Shown one piece after another: positions 33,711 to 46,076 of a stretch of DNA of 64,000 nucleotides; the first letter of the stretch is position 1, and each line of letters opens with the position of its first letter. Origin of the DNA: Theristus sp. LFF4_11 (taxonomy: Eukaryota > Nematoda > Chromadorea > Monhysterida > Xyalidae); contig JASANC010005241.1 of assembly GCA_030248135.1 (NCBI GenBank), positions 53,404 to 117,403 of the forward strand, written 5' to 3'. Under the pieces are notes generated by a model, which was not told where the DNA came from, searched no databases, and saw nothing but the letters and a program-made list of their open reading frames with translations. Made by a program: the position numbers and the translations under genes.

Positions 33711-36700
33711 ATGAAGCCATCAAAGCCCGAAGTTGTTGTTGCCAGCGCATGCCAAAGTAGGTTTGAACAAAAAAAACATAACAATTCTGGTTCTAGTTAT
33801 TTTTCTAACAATACATGTATTGATAAGAACTATCGTTCAGCCCAAGCCTTGGATCCTGACGGGCACCCGTACGTCGGCCTTGTCAACCAAGCAATGACCT
33901 GTTACTTGAACAGTTTGCTTCAGTCGCTTTACATGACACCAGAATTTCGAAATGCACTTTATTGGTTTGTCGAAACATGTGTGTTTGCCTTTGTGCAACA
34001 TCCTGTCCATTTTTTACATTTGTTGTTAAAAATTGCAGCTGGCAATACAACGGACCAGAGAAAGATGGCGCAAAGAACATTCCGTACCAGCTGCAAAAAC
34101 TGTTTCTCAGATTGCAAACGAGTCTGCTACCAGCGTTGGAGACAACTGAACTCACGGCCAGTTTTGGCTGGAAACCGACTGACGGTCAGTGCCGCCATAA
34201 ATGTAGCATGCTTGGCTGGAAGTTCGTTGTAATTTCAAATATTGACGGTCATACCACGAACAGATACCTTTTGTAACATTTTGTGCTAAATTTAGAGATA
34301 TTCTTAAAATTTGAAAAAAGTGTTAGAATTTTTTAAAATTTTGTATTGAAATACATACAAAACACTTTCCGATGAACGGCTCTTCCATTATGTAAAGAAA
34401 CAGTTGTATAGCATGGGACCAACACGACGTTCAAGAGTTATGGCATGCCATGTTGGATGCCATGAACAAAGCGCTGAGCGGCACAAAACAGGCGACCGTT
34501 ATTGGGCGAATGTATCAGGTGCTGTATATTCTTTTCATTTCAGGTGTTTTTTAAAGAATGTGGCCAAAAGGATGATCAAAAAACGTCAATTGTTGAAACG
34601 CATCGATCTCACGCTTGCCTCAACGTCTGAGGTTGAAATTTGTACTACTTATATATAGTCATTTGGTTGCCATTTGTTGTGTGAACATTTTACCAGAAAG
34701 ATTAACTCTGTAAGGTACAACGGTACTTTTATCCAAAATTTCACATTTTCAGTGTTTTTTACGTTTTCAAGCATCGAGATACACGTCTTCATAGTCATTC
34801 AAGTTTACGTCTGGCAATATCACACTGTCTTGCTGTTTCGCTGTCATCTGCTGTATAATTGTCTTGTTTTAGTCGCTTAAACTGTTTAATATGTCCACCG
34901 TTGAGCAGATCTACAGTTACCGGCCACAATGTATCGCAAAGTTATGCAAGGCTTCAGGCATCGCTTGCAAGCAGTCATTGAAAACAACAATGACACAATG
35001 AACAGTTTAAGCAGCTAAAACAAGATAATTATGTAGCAGATGACAGTGAAACAAAACACGATGTAATATTGCCAGAAGAAAACTTGAATGATGATCGATG
35101 ATGACATGTATCACGATGGCTGAAAAGGTAAAAACAGTGAAAATGTAAAATTTTGGATAAAAGTACCGTTGTGCCTAGTTTTTGGCAGAAATTTTCACGA
35201 AACAAATGGCAACCAAATGATTATATATAAGTGGTGCAAATTTCAGCTTCAGACGTTAAGGTAGTCGCGAGCTCGATAAGTTTTAAAAGTTGACGTTTTT
35301 TGTCACCCTTATACAGGGTGTTTCAGAAGTAGAGGGTAGGTGTTTGACGCGTTATTTCTCGAGTTGTGTTGAACCATATTCAATCAAATTTTAGACAGTT
35401 GTTCAGGAAAGTTCAACTTGGATTTATGCAAAATTTTAGAGAAATTAATTTACCTGCACATGAATGACCGAGCAAAACAAAAGTTCAAAAATGGACCAGA
35501 AAATCCAGATCACGCGATACCACCGGAAAACAAAGGACAACACTCAATGCAAACATTCAACAGAACACTTTAAAATGCGTATAGCGATAACAGCAAACAG
35601 AAAGAACAACGACAACAGTCAACTCAATCAAATTTCTCAAAGTGTCCTCCATGAGCCTCAATGTATTGCTTGCACCTATCCGTCGCGGCCAAAACTTTCT
35701 CGCGCGCATGTACGCGATGCGAAGGTCTTGGAGATGAATTGTTTTAACTGGACGATGATCGCCGATAAAAAAAACATTTCGTATTCATGCATGCAACGAT
35801 TTGGCTGCATACAAACTACTGTTTCACCCGGTTCCAAACAAGAACCCCCAGTTGCCTACTGAAATCAATGTTTTTGTGGGTTTTGCTCTGTCATTCGTGT
35901 GCAGGTGAATGAATTTATCTGAAATTTTGTACAAATGTCAGTTGAACTTTTCTGAACAACTTTCTAAAATTTCATTGAATATAGTTCAACACAACTCGAT
36001 AAATAACGCGTCAAACACTTACCCACTACTTCTGAAACACCCTATAGATCTTGCTAACGCTCAATCTTTGAGGAAGTGCTTTTGTCCCTTTTGACAGGGG
36101 TCCCTAGTGGATTATGTGCAGTGCTTGACTTGCATGCGTGAGCGAACTCGTGAGGAACCGTTTACGGCGCTTCCGCTTGCGATTCGGTCGTTCACGAATT
36201 CCGGTGCAATTGGCAGCACTTACTCATCATTGGCATGGCTTTACATGTTGTTTAGCTTCAATAGCCAACTTCTTCATTTTCTTGTCACAGCAAAATGCCA
36301 TAACTTTCGGCTTTCGCAGTATGCCATAGGTTGTATTCGGTCGTAACACGAACTTGACCATTGCTGATTTTAAGGAAAGCGCTCTGAGCGCCTTCATCAT
36401 ACCCGAATTGCTCACAGGAGAAAATTCGTACGACTGCACGCACTGCGCATGTTTGACTGAAGCTAGAAAAGTGACATCTCTTGTTTTTGGTTTTCTTTTA
36501 GTTTTTTTTTAAATTTTTGTAGTTTCTATTGTTGTTACCCAATTCTTGCAGGGTGTGCGCATTATTCGTTTTCCATATGTCCTAACACTCCAGTTGAAGC
36601 GTTTTGCTTTCAACCATGAAACGAGATGTCGATTGAAACTGAATGACATGTAAGTTTATATGTATTTTAACTTTACTTTGGATTGTTCTGCCAGTTTCAA

Positions 36701-39700
36701 AGTTTTAGTTTTTGTTCCATCTCAGAGTCACATTTCCGGGGTTATTAAATTTGAACCCATTTGTGTATCGCACGGATGAAGATGAAGGCATAGAAATCAG
36801 CGATATCTGGTAAATGTTTTTCTTATTTTGTGTTTTTAGTTTTTTAACATTATAATGGACAAAACAAGGTTTTAATTGTATGGTTTGGTTAAATTAAATT
36901 TTTTTTCTAGCGATTCATCGTCTCAGCAAAACAGTTTGATCACTGAAAAACTGAACCAAGAACAGCTGGCGTGTTATTTGCAATCGGTATATAGCTTCTC
37001 AATTGTTGCACCGTTTTGTATTTTGCATATAACCGCAGCTCTCACACAACAGTTTCAGGGGCCATACGTTTACGAGCTGTTTGTTATTATGGTGCACAGT
37101 GGATCTGCAAATGGCGGTCACTACTTTGCATACATCAAGTCGGCATTTCCATTATAAAACTTGTTTTGTTCTTTATTTGTGTTGCTTGACATTTTATAAT
37201 AGCAATTTTATTTTAAAGAAATGTCGATCAAGAATTGTGGTATTGCTTTAATGACGTATCCGTGGTGTCGGCCACTTTAGAGGACTTGCGAAAGACTTTC
37301 GGCGGCACTGGTGGTGGCTGGATGAGCAACACAAACGCATATATGTTGATGTATCGGCAGGTGGGTTTGAGCAGTATTATGTTTAAAAAATGCCGTTTAA
37401 TAAACAATTGTGAACACTTTTGTTCCAATCTTCTTCAGTTGGATGCTAATCAAAATGACCATTTCGTTGGACAATATCAACTCCCAAGCCCGCTGTGGAA
37501 ACTGGCAAAGACCTTACACGAGCAAGACATGCTTAAGCAACGACACGAACAATACCTGAAAGAATTCTTTGAAGTTATCATAATTGTTAAAGTCTACTTT
37601 CTGTACCATAAACTTATGCAAAAGCTATTTTTGACGCGTTTTCAGTTCACTGTCTATTGGGAACCATCAAACGTGAGCCACAGAAATAATGCAGGTCGAG
37701 TGTCAAAGAAAGTTTGCATTCACTGTTCTCAGACCGTTGACCAATTGCTGAGCGAAGTTCATAGGACACTAAACTTGTCAGTGCTGCAAGTTGATATCAG
37801 TAAATGCCGACTGATAAGGTGTACTTGATTTCTCATTATTCGTTTCTACCTCTGTTCATTGTAGAGGCCAGCTATTTTACCAATTTAACCGGTTTAGTGT
37901 CATCGAAAACCACATCAATCAACTGAAATTTCATGCCGACTTACTTGCGCAACGAGCTGAATCATTGAAACAGGTGTTGCCGGATATTCGGACTTTGTTT
38001 CTTGACGTTCATGATGAATATGACAGCAGTCGCGTTGTGGTGCCAGGTCAGTGACAATATGAAAGGAAAATATGAAAAAGCATGCGTGAACATTTACATT
38101 GTTTCACATTAACAGGTGGTATCACCTTAGAAGTATTGGAAGCTGACTTGCCGAGTTGCAGTTTTAGAGCACCAAAGTTGGCTTGGGTCCCGAGGAACGC
38201 ATTGATTTCAGATGTGAAACAGATGATTCAAAAAGTTGAGTGGTTTTTAGTTTTTTAACCGCAACTCGGTAACTTTTATTTTTTTATTATTGTCTGTTAC
38301 AGCGCTGGAGAAGAACCGAATGTGAAAAGATCACATTGGTTTGGGAGCAGTCACCAAATGCAGTGGTCCTGTTGGATTCTGATGATTTCCCGCTTGCTAA
38401 GCATACTGGTCAAGACTGTTGCGTTCGTTTGTTCGTCTGCTTCGAGGAAATTGGTTGGTAGGACGTTTGTATTCTTGTACAATAACTTATTATTAAAGTA
38501 TGTATAAATAATATTTAGACAACTGTAATGCTGACAACACACTAATGGAATTAGATGATCCGGCACCACAGCAGTGTGTGGTATTTTCGAACTCTGCATT
38601 TTGTCATTTGATCGACTTGCAAAAGCACACAAGAACGTATTGTGTACAAATTCCGACAGATGGTATGCGCCTGCTTCAAAGTTAAAATGTTTCAACAAAG
38701 TTAAATAAAACTGAGAGAGATATACAAGTAAAAATACCAGGTGCATTTCATCGAGCCGGAATACCAACACGAGCAAATTTAGAAGAATCGATTCTAGCAT
38801 GCCAATCGAATGTCTGTCCCCCCACGGTTGATTCGTATTTACGATTTGATTCAGCCGTAAATCACAGTGATGCAACGAAAAGTGTGTTCATGTTGTGTTT
38901 TAAACGGTTATATATTGCGATTCCAATTTTTTAAGTTTTAAAAACTGCTTTTATAGCTCTTATAATTTCTGCGGATTCTCGGCAGCCGATCAGTGTGCTT
39001 CGTTCTCGTTTATCAATTTGGTTAGACATCGGGGAACTTGGTTGCACACTAGCGAAGGTGCTAGGTCATGGTCAGATATACGACATCCACGATATGAACC
39101 AACCGCTTGAACATGTGGACACCGTGCAAGCGGTTGTTATTTGTGAAGTTCCTCTCTTTTATTTCTGACGATTTTTACAGTATTTTCATTGTAGTTTTGC
39201 GTTGTTTCATAAAATAAAATTTAATCAGTTTTTTTTTCGTAGCTCATGTTGAAACTTGGCAGACCACTGGAGCCAGGCGAATTCCTCGTACCGGTTATTA
39301 GATTTGAACTCTCTCAATCTGAGGTAAGTTGTAGAATTAATATGTACATGTAGTTAGTTTCCTTAATTAAAGTGTGCTGCACTTTAATAAACTCAGAATA
39401 CCAGGCTGTAATAAATGAACTTTAAAAAGGATTGCTGGACGTCGTTGTTTGACTTGAAAATCACCGTTAGCTCTAACATTGCTGACATCAAACATCAAAT
39501 TAGTCGGCTTTTAGCTCAACGTTGTTGCACAGATGTTCCACCAGACAGGTGCATATGCAGTTTTATGTTTTGCAGTTTAATTATTGTCGATTTATTCAAA
39601 TGTGCCCAGACTAAAATGACGTCATTTGCCCGTTTGTCAAAGTACAGGCACTAAAATGTCAGTTTGGTGTGACTGATTCGACATTCACCATTTGTTTACT

Positions 39701-40749
39701 GGAAGAAATCGGTCAAACGGAAAGTCTGGTTTGCTGTGAACTGGCAAGCGCACATGACGTCATTTCAGTGGGACACGTTTTAAAAAATAGGTCATACAAA
39801 CATTACGTCTGTTGATTTGGCTCTGTTATCCTAAAATTGAATTTAATAGAATTCTGCTGCGCGAAAGTGTTCCATATGGTTTGCCCGTGATTCATAGTTC
39901 CACTGGCATTCAAATGCGCCAATGTGAATTCAGCGATCCGCTTATCATTCAGCTTATATCGTCGAACGAAAGTGAGCTCTGTGTACAAATGTAAGTTTTC
40001 AATGTAATGTAATCAATCAATTGCAAATTCCCAGGTATGCTCGACGAAACGTGCTGCAATAAGCAAACGAAAGATAAAAATGGTCAGCAACAAGAAAATC
40101 CCATGAAACACAGTGTCTTTGTTCGACGCTTCTTCCCTGCAACATTGGAATCAGGATGTGTCTACGAACTGCACGTTGCACGACCGGCTGAGCTAAAATC
40201 AGCAATATGTCGCTTGACACACATTCCAAGCGAGCGTATTCTTATGACAGACGTACATATTTAATTGTACAGATTTGTAATTTATATCAGGTGCAAAATT
40301 TGTATCTTTTCAATTTTTGTGCATACTTTTTGAATATTTGATTTCAGCCAATGTTTGGCACCAAACTGCGTGAACAAACGTACCCGTATGAGTTCAGCCA
40401 TTTGGCTTTACACGACGATCAACGATTCGCGTTCGACTGTAACTCCATTGAAGTGGCTTTGGAGAGCCACAACTCAACCGAGCATTGGTGTGGTCGACTT
40501 GTGTATTTCAGGTTGGTTTGTCGTTGAACATAATGTTTTTAGTTCGTTTCTCACAATCAAAAAGTTTTCTTTGTGTTCAGAGATGCCAGCGATGTGGCGC
40601 GCGTCTTGACCACCGAGGAACGCAATGTGGTCAGAACAAAGTTGCGACGTCAGTCACTCGCGTACTCGGCCGTCGCCGCAAGCAGGCGGGAGCGCGCGTT
40701 GCGCATTTACGCACAGAGCAGCAGTTCGGTGTCGTTTTCGGATGACTAG
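33711..40749 (+). CDS. USP47: Ubiquitin carboxyl-terminal hydrolase 47 orthologue, about 24 exons
   Basis: USP47 is a cysteine deubiquitinase (peptidase family C19). The Cys box [16 protein letters not shown] is at about 33870-33918, the His box [15 protein letters not shown] at about 37096-37138, and the following YCFNDVSV supplies the Asn/Asp, so the triad looks intact. Exons: 33711-33964, 34039-34184, 34412-34518, 36098-36203, 36330-36470, 36552-36649, 36726-36809, 36911-36986, 37059-37138, 37219-37360, 37439-37573, 37646-37818, 37865-38046, 38116-38234, 38303-38453, 38519-38662, 38741-38881, 38957-39147, 39243-39323, 39430-39548, 39850-39971, 40035-40252, 40348-40511 and 40581-40749. The product is about 1,113 aa, against about 1,375 in human. 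The later exons match the ubiquitin-like C-terminal repeats. All joins are in phase except 36203 to 36330. The N-terminus is probably incomplete: an exon near 33475 could precede 33711. Confidence 0.9.
34566..35310. mobile_element. Inverted-repeat element, family I, copy 2
   Basis: The arms share CAAAAAACGTCAA, AACGTCTGAGGTTGAAATTT and TCATTTGGTTGCCATTTGTT in inverted order, over about 190 bp at each end. Interior words such as AGCAGATGACAGTGAAACA match copy 1 at 6768-7402. The element lies in the USP47 intron 34519-36097 and abuts mariner-like element C. Confidence 0.75.
35312..36046. mobile_element. Mariner-like element C in a USP47 intron
   Basis: The left end is TACAGGGTGTTTCAGAAGTA and the right end is its reverse complement with one change, ending CACCCTATA. 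The termini match for more than 100 bp. The minus strand of the interior keeps a peptide like [20 protein letters not shown] across frames, which resembles the C-terminus of mariner-like transposases. No intact gene remains. Confidence 0.8.
39582..39796 (+). mobile_element. Family D MITE copy 1, in USP47 intron 39549-39849
   Basis: It runs from TATTGTCGATTTATTCAAAT to AAAAAATAGGTCATA. Near-terminal inverted repeats are AAATGTGCCC and GGGACACGTTT. Each end carries an AATGACGTCATTT or ATGACGTCATTT palindrome. Two further copies are at 46743 and 50882. All three lie in introns. Confidence 0.8.
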
Positions 40750-41660
<911 letters not shown>

Positions 41661-42050
41661 ACATGTGTTCGCCCTTTAAATTTTTACCTGCGACACTTTC
41701 ACAGTCGAACAAAAATGTTCCCTGGGGTAATTCCATCCGGAGATTTTGAAAATTGGGTTAATTTTTTACCCAGACCCTGTTTTTGGGTAAAAAATTGGGC
41801 ATTTTTAAAAGTTCGGAGGGTTTTCACTTGGTTTTAAGTGTTCGCCCTTTCAATTTTCAGCTGGGACACTTTCACAGTTAAACAAAAATGTTTCCTAGGG
41901 TAATTTCATCCGTATTTTCTGAAAATTTGATTTATTTTTTTGCCCGGGCACTTTTTTGAGTCAAAATTGTGCATTTTTGAAAGTTCGTAGCATTTTGACT
42001 GAGTATCAGTTTTTCACTCTTACAAATTTTGTCTGAGCTACGAAAAATAA
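41661..42050 (+). repeat. Diverged two-unit tandem repeat, period about 172 bp
   Basis: GTGTTCGCCCTTTAAATTTT (near 41666) and GTGTTCGCCCTTTCAATTTT (near 41838) each start a unit. Both continue through ACTTTCACAGT, ACAAAAATGTT and GGGTAAT, then an AT-rich part. The block directly precedes the 149-bp array and may be its decayed edge, since both contain a CAGGGTAATT-like word. Confidence 0.65.
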
Positions 42051-42072
42051 TAGGAAAAAGGTCTAGTCCGTA

Positions 42073-44300
42073 GTAATTCAATGCGCTGATCACGGATTTT
42101 GGGTTAGTTTTCTTACGTGAGCAACTCTAGATGCTGAATCCTGACGATTTCCGGCGAATCGGCCGTGGAAATCGGCGAAATCGGTCCAGAAATGAAAAAC
42201 AAGAAAACTATGTTTTCCAATGTAATTCAATGCGCTGATCACGGATTTTGGGTTAGTTTTCTTATGTGAGCAACTCTAGGTACCGAATCGTGACGATTTC
42301 GGGCGAATCGGCCATTGAAATTGGCGAAATCGGTCCAGAAACGAAAAACAAGAAAAGAGTGTTTTCCAGGGTAATTCAATGCGCTGATCACGGATTTTGG
42401 GTTAGTTTTCTTACGTGAGCAACTCTAGATACTGAATCGTGACGATTTCGGGCGAATCGGCCGTCGAAATTGGCGAAATCGGTCCAGAAACTAAAAACAA
42501 GAAAAGGGTGTTTTCCAGTGTAATTCAATGCGCTGATCACGGATTTTGGGTTAGTTTTCTTACGTGAGCAACTCTAGATGCTGAATCGTGACGATTTCGG
42601 GCAAATCGGCCGTCGAAATTGGCGAAATCGGTCCAGAAACTAAAAACAAGAAAAGGGTGTTTTCCAGGGTAATTCAATGCGCTGATTACGGATTTTGGGT
42701 TAGTTTTCTTATGTGAGCAACTCTAGATACCGAATCGTGACGATTTCGGGCGAATCGGCCGTGGAAATTGGCGAAATCGGTCCAGAAATGAAAAACAAGA
42801 AAAGGGTGTTTCCAGTGTAATTCAATGCGCTTATCGCGGATTTTGGGTTAGTTTTTTATGTAAGCAACTCTAGATGCTGAATCGTGACGATGTCGGGCGA
42901 ATCAGCCGTGGAAATCGGCGAAATCGGTCCAGAAACGAAAAACAAGAAAAGGGTGTTTTCCAGGGTAATTCCATGCGCTGATCACGGATATTGGGTTAGT
43001 TTTCTTACGTGAGCAACTCTAGATGCGGAATCGTGACGATTTCGGACGAATCGGCCGTGGAAATTGGCGAAATCGGTCCAGAAACGAAAAACAAGAAAAG
43101 GGTGTTTTCCATGGTAATTCAATGCGCTGATCACGGATATTGGGTTAGTTTTCTTACGTGAGCAACTCTAGATGCTGAATCGTGACGATTTCGGGCGAAT
43201 CGGTCGTGGAAATTGGCGAAATCGGTCCGGAAACGAAAAACAAGAAAAAGATGTTTTCCAGGGTAATTCAATGCGCTGATCACGGATATTGGGTTGGTTT
43301 TCTTACGTGAGCAACTCTAGATGCTGAATCGTGACGATTTCGGGCGAATCGGCCGCGGAAATTGGCGAAATCGGTCCAGAAACGAAAAACAAGAAAAAGG
43401 TGTTTTCCATGGTAATTCAATGCGCTGATCACGGATATTGGGTTAGTTTTCTTACGTGAGCAACTCTAGATGCTGAATCGTGACGATTTCGGGCGAATCG
43501 GTCGTGGAAATTGGCGAAATCGGTCCAGAAACGAAAAACAAGAAAAAGATGTTTTCCAGGGTAATTCAATGCGGTGATCACGGATTTTGGTTAGTTTTCT
43601 TACGTGAGCAACTCTAGATGCTGAATCGTGACGATTTCCGGCGAATCGGTCGTGGAAATTGGCGAAATCGGTCCAGAAACGAAAAACAAGAAAAAGATGT
43701 TTTCCAGGGTAATTCAATGCGGTGATCACGGATTTTGGTTAGTTTTCTTACGTGAGCTACTCTAGATGCTGAATCGTGACGATTTCGGGCGAATCGGCCG
43801 TGGAAATTGGCGAAATCGTTCCAGAAACGAAAAATAAGAAAAGGGTGTTTTCCAGGGTAATTCAATGGGCTGATCACGGATTTTGTGTTAGTTTTTATGT
43901 GAGCAACTCTAGATACTGAATCGTGACGATTTTGGGCGAATCGGCCGTGGAAATTGGCGAAATCGGTCCAGAAATGAAAAACATAAAAAAACGGTGTTTT
44001 CCATGGTAATTAAATACACTGATCACGGATTTTGTGTTAGTTTTTTTATGTGAGCAACTCTAGATACCGAATCGTGACGATTTTGGGCAAATCGGCCGTG
44101 AAATTTAGTGAAACCGGTCCAGAAATGAAAAACAAGAAGTCGGTGTTTTCCATGGTAATTCATTGCGCCGATCACGGCTTTTGGGTCAGTTTTCTTATGT
44201 GAGCAATTCTAGGTACTGAATCGTGACGATTTTGGGCGAATCGGCCGTAGAAATAGAATAGACGAAATTGGCCTAAAAACGAAAAATGAAAAACCTGAGT
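42073..44300 (+). repeat. Minisatellite array, 149-bp unit, 15 copies
   Basis: Each unit contains GTAATTCAATGCGCTGATCA, GGGTTAGTTTTCTTACGTGA, GCAACTCTAGATGCTGAATC, GTGACGATTTCGGGCGAATC and GCGAAATCGGTCCAGAAACG. Successive starts are 149 bp apart (42073, 42222, 42371, 42520 and so on). Central units are nearly identical; the last three are more diverged. The array leads into the foldback core at 44381. An inverted, shorter array accompanies the second copy of that core. Confidence 0.95.
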
Positions 44301-44380
44301 TGTCCGGGGTTTAGAAGATTGTGTGACCAACGTATTGTGATTTTGGTCCGACCTTTGGGGCTTATGTAAAAGTCAGAATA

Positions 44381-45410
44381 TTATCTAAAAATGCGGGAGA
44401 CGCATATAAAAGGAGGAATATGGCCTTGTGTAAGCAGTGAAAGACTTGGCTCGACAACGCTTTTCAAGTCTCTGATGTGGTACACACGTATACAAGTACA
44501 GAAGAGTCATATTTTTGCGCCGTTTATTCTTTATTTCGGTTGCAAGTGGCAACCCTCGTACATTGTAGACAAATGAAACTTTCACATTTGCTTTTTTCTA
44601 GCATTTAGCGACCTCTAAAACCACTAAAATAACGATCAGACTTTAGATCGCTGACACTGGTTTGCACTAAGTGTATCGCAGAGGCATTGGGAACGCAAGG
44701 TCTCCTTCTGTGGCAATGACTTACCGGTTTATCCTGTCACAAGAGTTTGGTAAAAAGGTGAAAATCAACGGAAGACAACACTTTTTGCACTGGTGCTGCT
44801 GTATGCACAGCGGTGCGTACGTTAGCAACAACGATAAAGCTACATGCAGAAATGTTTTGCAATCTCTGATGTTTCTGTTTTTTGCACAGAATTTACAGTA
44901 TAGCCGATTAAACATGGCAGCTTTTTTCAGGGTGCAAGGAGCGCGCGAATTTTGAATAAAAGAAAAAGAAGTTCAGAAACCAAATTGTATGCCAATTTTG
45001 ACGCGTTTTTTAAACTAATGGATTATCCGTATTATTCTGTTCATTCTTTCTCCCTTGCACACATGATTGGAAATTATGTTGGCATTTTTGAAAAAGACAA
45101 CTAGTCAGCGACTAATCCCGCCTTGATGGATTGCCTCATTTATTCGGCCATGCTGTACAGAATTTCGCACATGATGTGATTTTAGACTAAACTGAAGAGG
45201 ACAATTGAAAAATATCTAGATAACTTCAAAGTTTTTACGCTTTTCAGCAAGCTTTTAGACAACAAACGCGGCGCAAAAATATGACTCTTATGTGCTTGTA
45301 TCCGTGTGTACCACATCAGAGACTTGAAAAGCGTTGTCGAGCCAAGTCTTTCACTGCTTACACAAGGCCATATTCCTCCTTTTATATGCGTCTCCCGCAT
45401 TTTTAGATAA
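44381..45410. mobile_element. Foldback element core, copy A
   Basis: The left arm (44381 to about 44521) starts TTATCTAAAAATGCGGGAGA and includes CATATAAAAGGAGGAATATG and GGCTCGACAACGCTTTTCAA. The right arm (45269-45410) is its reverse complement over about 140 bp. The 0.75-kb interior has no recognised gene. It shares segments with the copy at 56.7-57.9 kb, for example TTAAACATGGCAGCTTTTTT. The 149-bp array adjoins its left side. Confidence 0.85.
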
Positions 45411-46076
45411 TTGTTGTCTGGCTAGTTTTGTTTTCTTACTACAGCACTTACTCTGATATTGTTCCATCCAAAATTTCTGTGCGAATATTCAAAACAATCT
45501 TTTGATGCGCCTCATAGCATTTCATTATCGCACATAATGCAGATTTGGTAAAAAATGGTTGTTTGTTTGTTTAGATTCGTTTTAAGCAGTCTTGTTTCAC
45601 GTTTTTTTCTCGATGGGTGGGTGCAGCGTGTGTGGTCAGCTAGCTAGACCATTAGGTTAGACTCGTAAATGCGACTGCAAATGTCAAGCTTTGTTTGTAA
45701 ACATTGGATGTGTTTGGCTACTGTGCGTGTGTGTGTACAATTATTCTGTCTGACCACGCTTTTTGACCTTTTTTCTCAAAACAATATCTTTGAGCACTTG
45801 TAGAATAAAATGCCCGACTATTGTCTAAGTCGAGAGAACTATATGCTCAAAGGAGCAAAAATCATTAAACCCTTGTGCAGGAACGAAAACAGTCTGAAAA
45901 ATCGTCTCAGAAGCTTACTTTTTCTTCTCCCATTTTCGAGTCTTTCTACTCTTTTTTCTCCAGGTTCAAGGCAAATATCCAGTCAGTTAAATTATCTATC
46001 AGCAACACCATTGCTTTTACTACGAATTGTTTCTGCGCAGTCTACTAAAAGTTTCAGAGTTTAGAATCGTGGAAAA
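45411..46076. other. 5' region of the membrane-protein gene
   Basis: AT-rich, with an acceptor-like GTTTAG at 46059-46064 directly before the coding exon and a hydrophobic plus-strand frame (45810-46064). That frame cannot be joined in phase to 46077. An upstream exon carrying a signal peptide may lie here but is not proven. Confidence 0.4.

Noticed and set aside
35464..35862. 132-residue plus-strand frame
   Set aside because: It lies inside mariner-like element C; the minus strand there carries transposase-like remnants instead.
36107..36346. USP47 exon read through to a stop at 36346
   Set aside because: It would truncate the catalytic domain before the His box, while downstream exons continue the USP47 match.
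43466..43877. Two overlapping 87-residue open frames with related sequence on the minus strand
   Set aside because: They are translations of adjacent 149-bp array units and share no recognised domain.
42073..44300. Regular repeats that might be a CRISPR-like array
   Set aside because: The whole 149-bp unit repeats with no unique spacers and the genome is eukaryotic, so it is a minisatellite.
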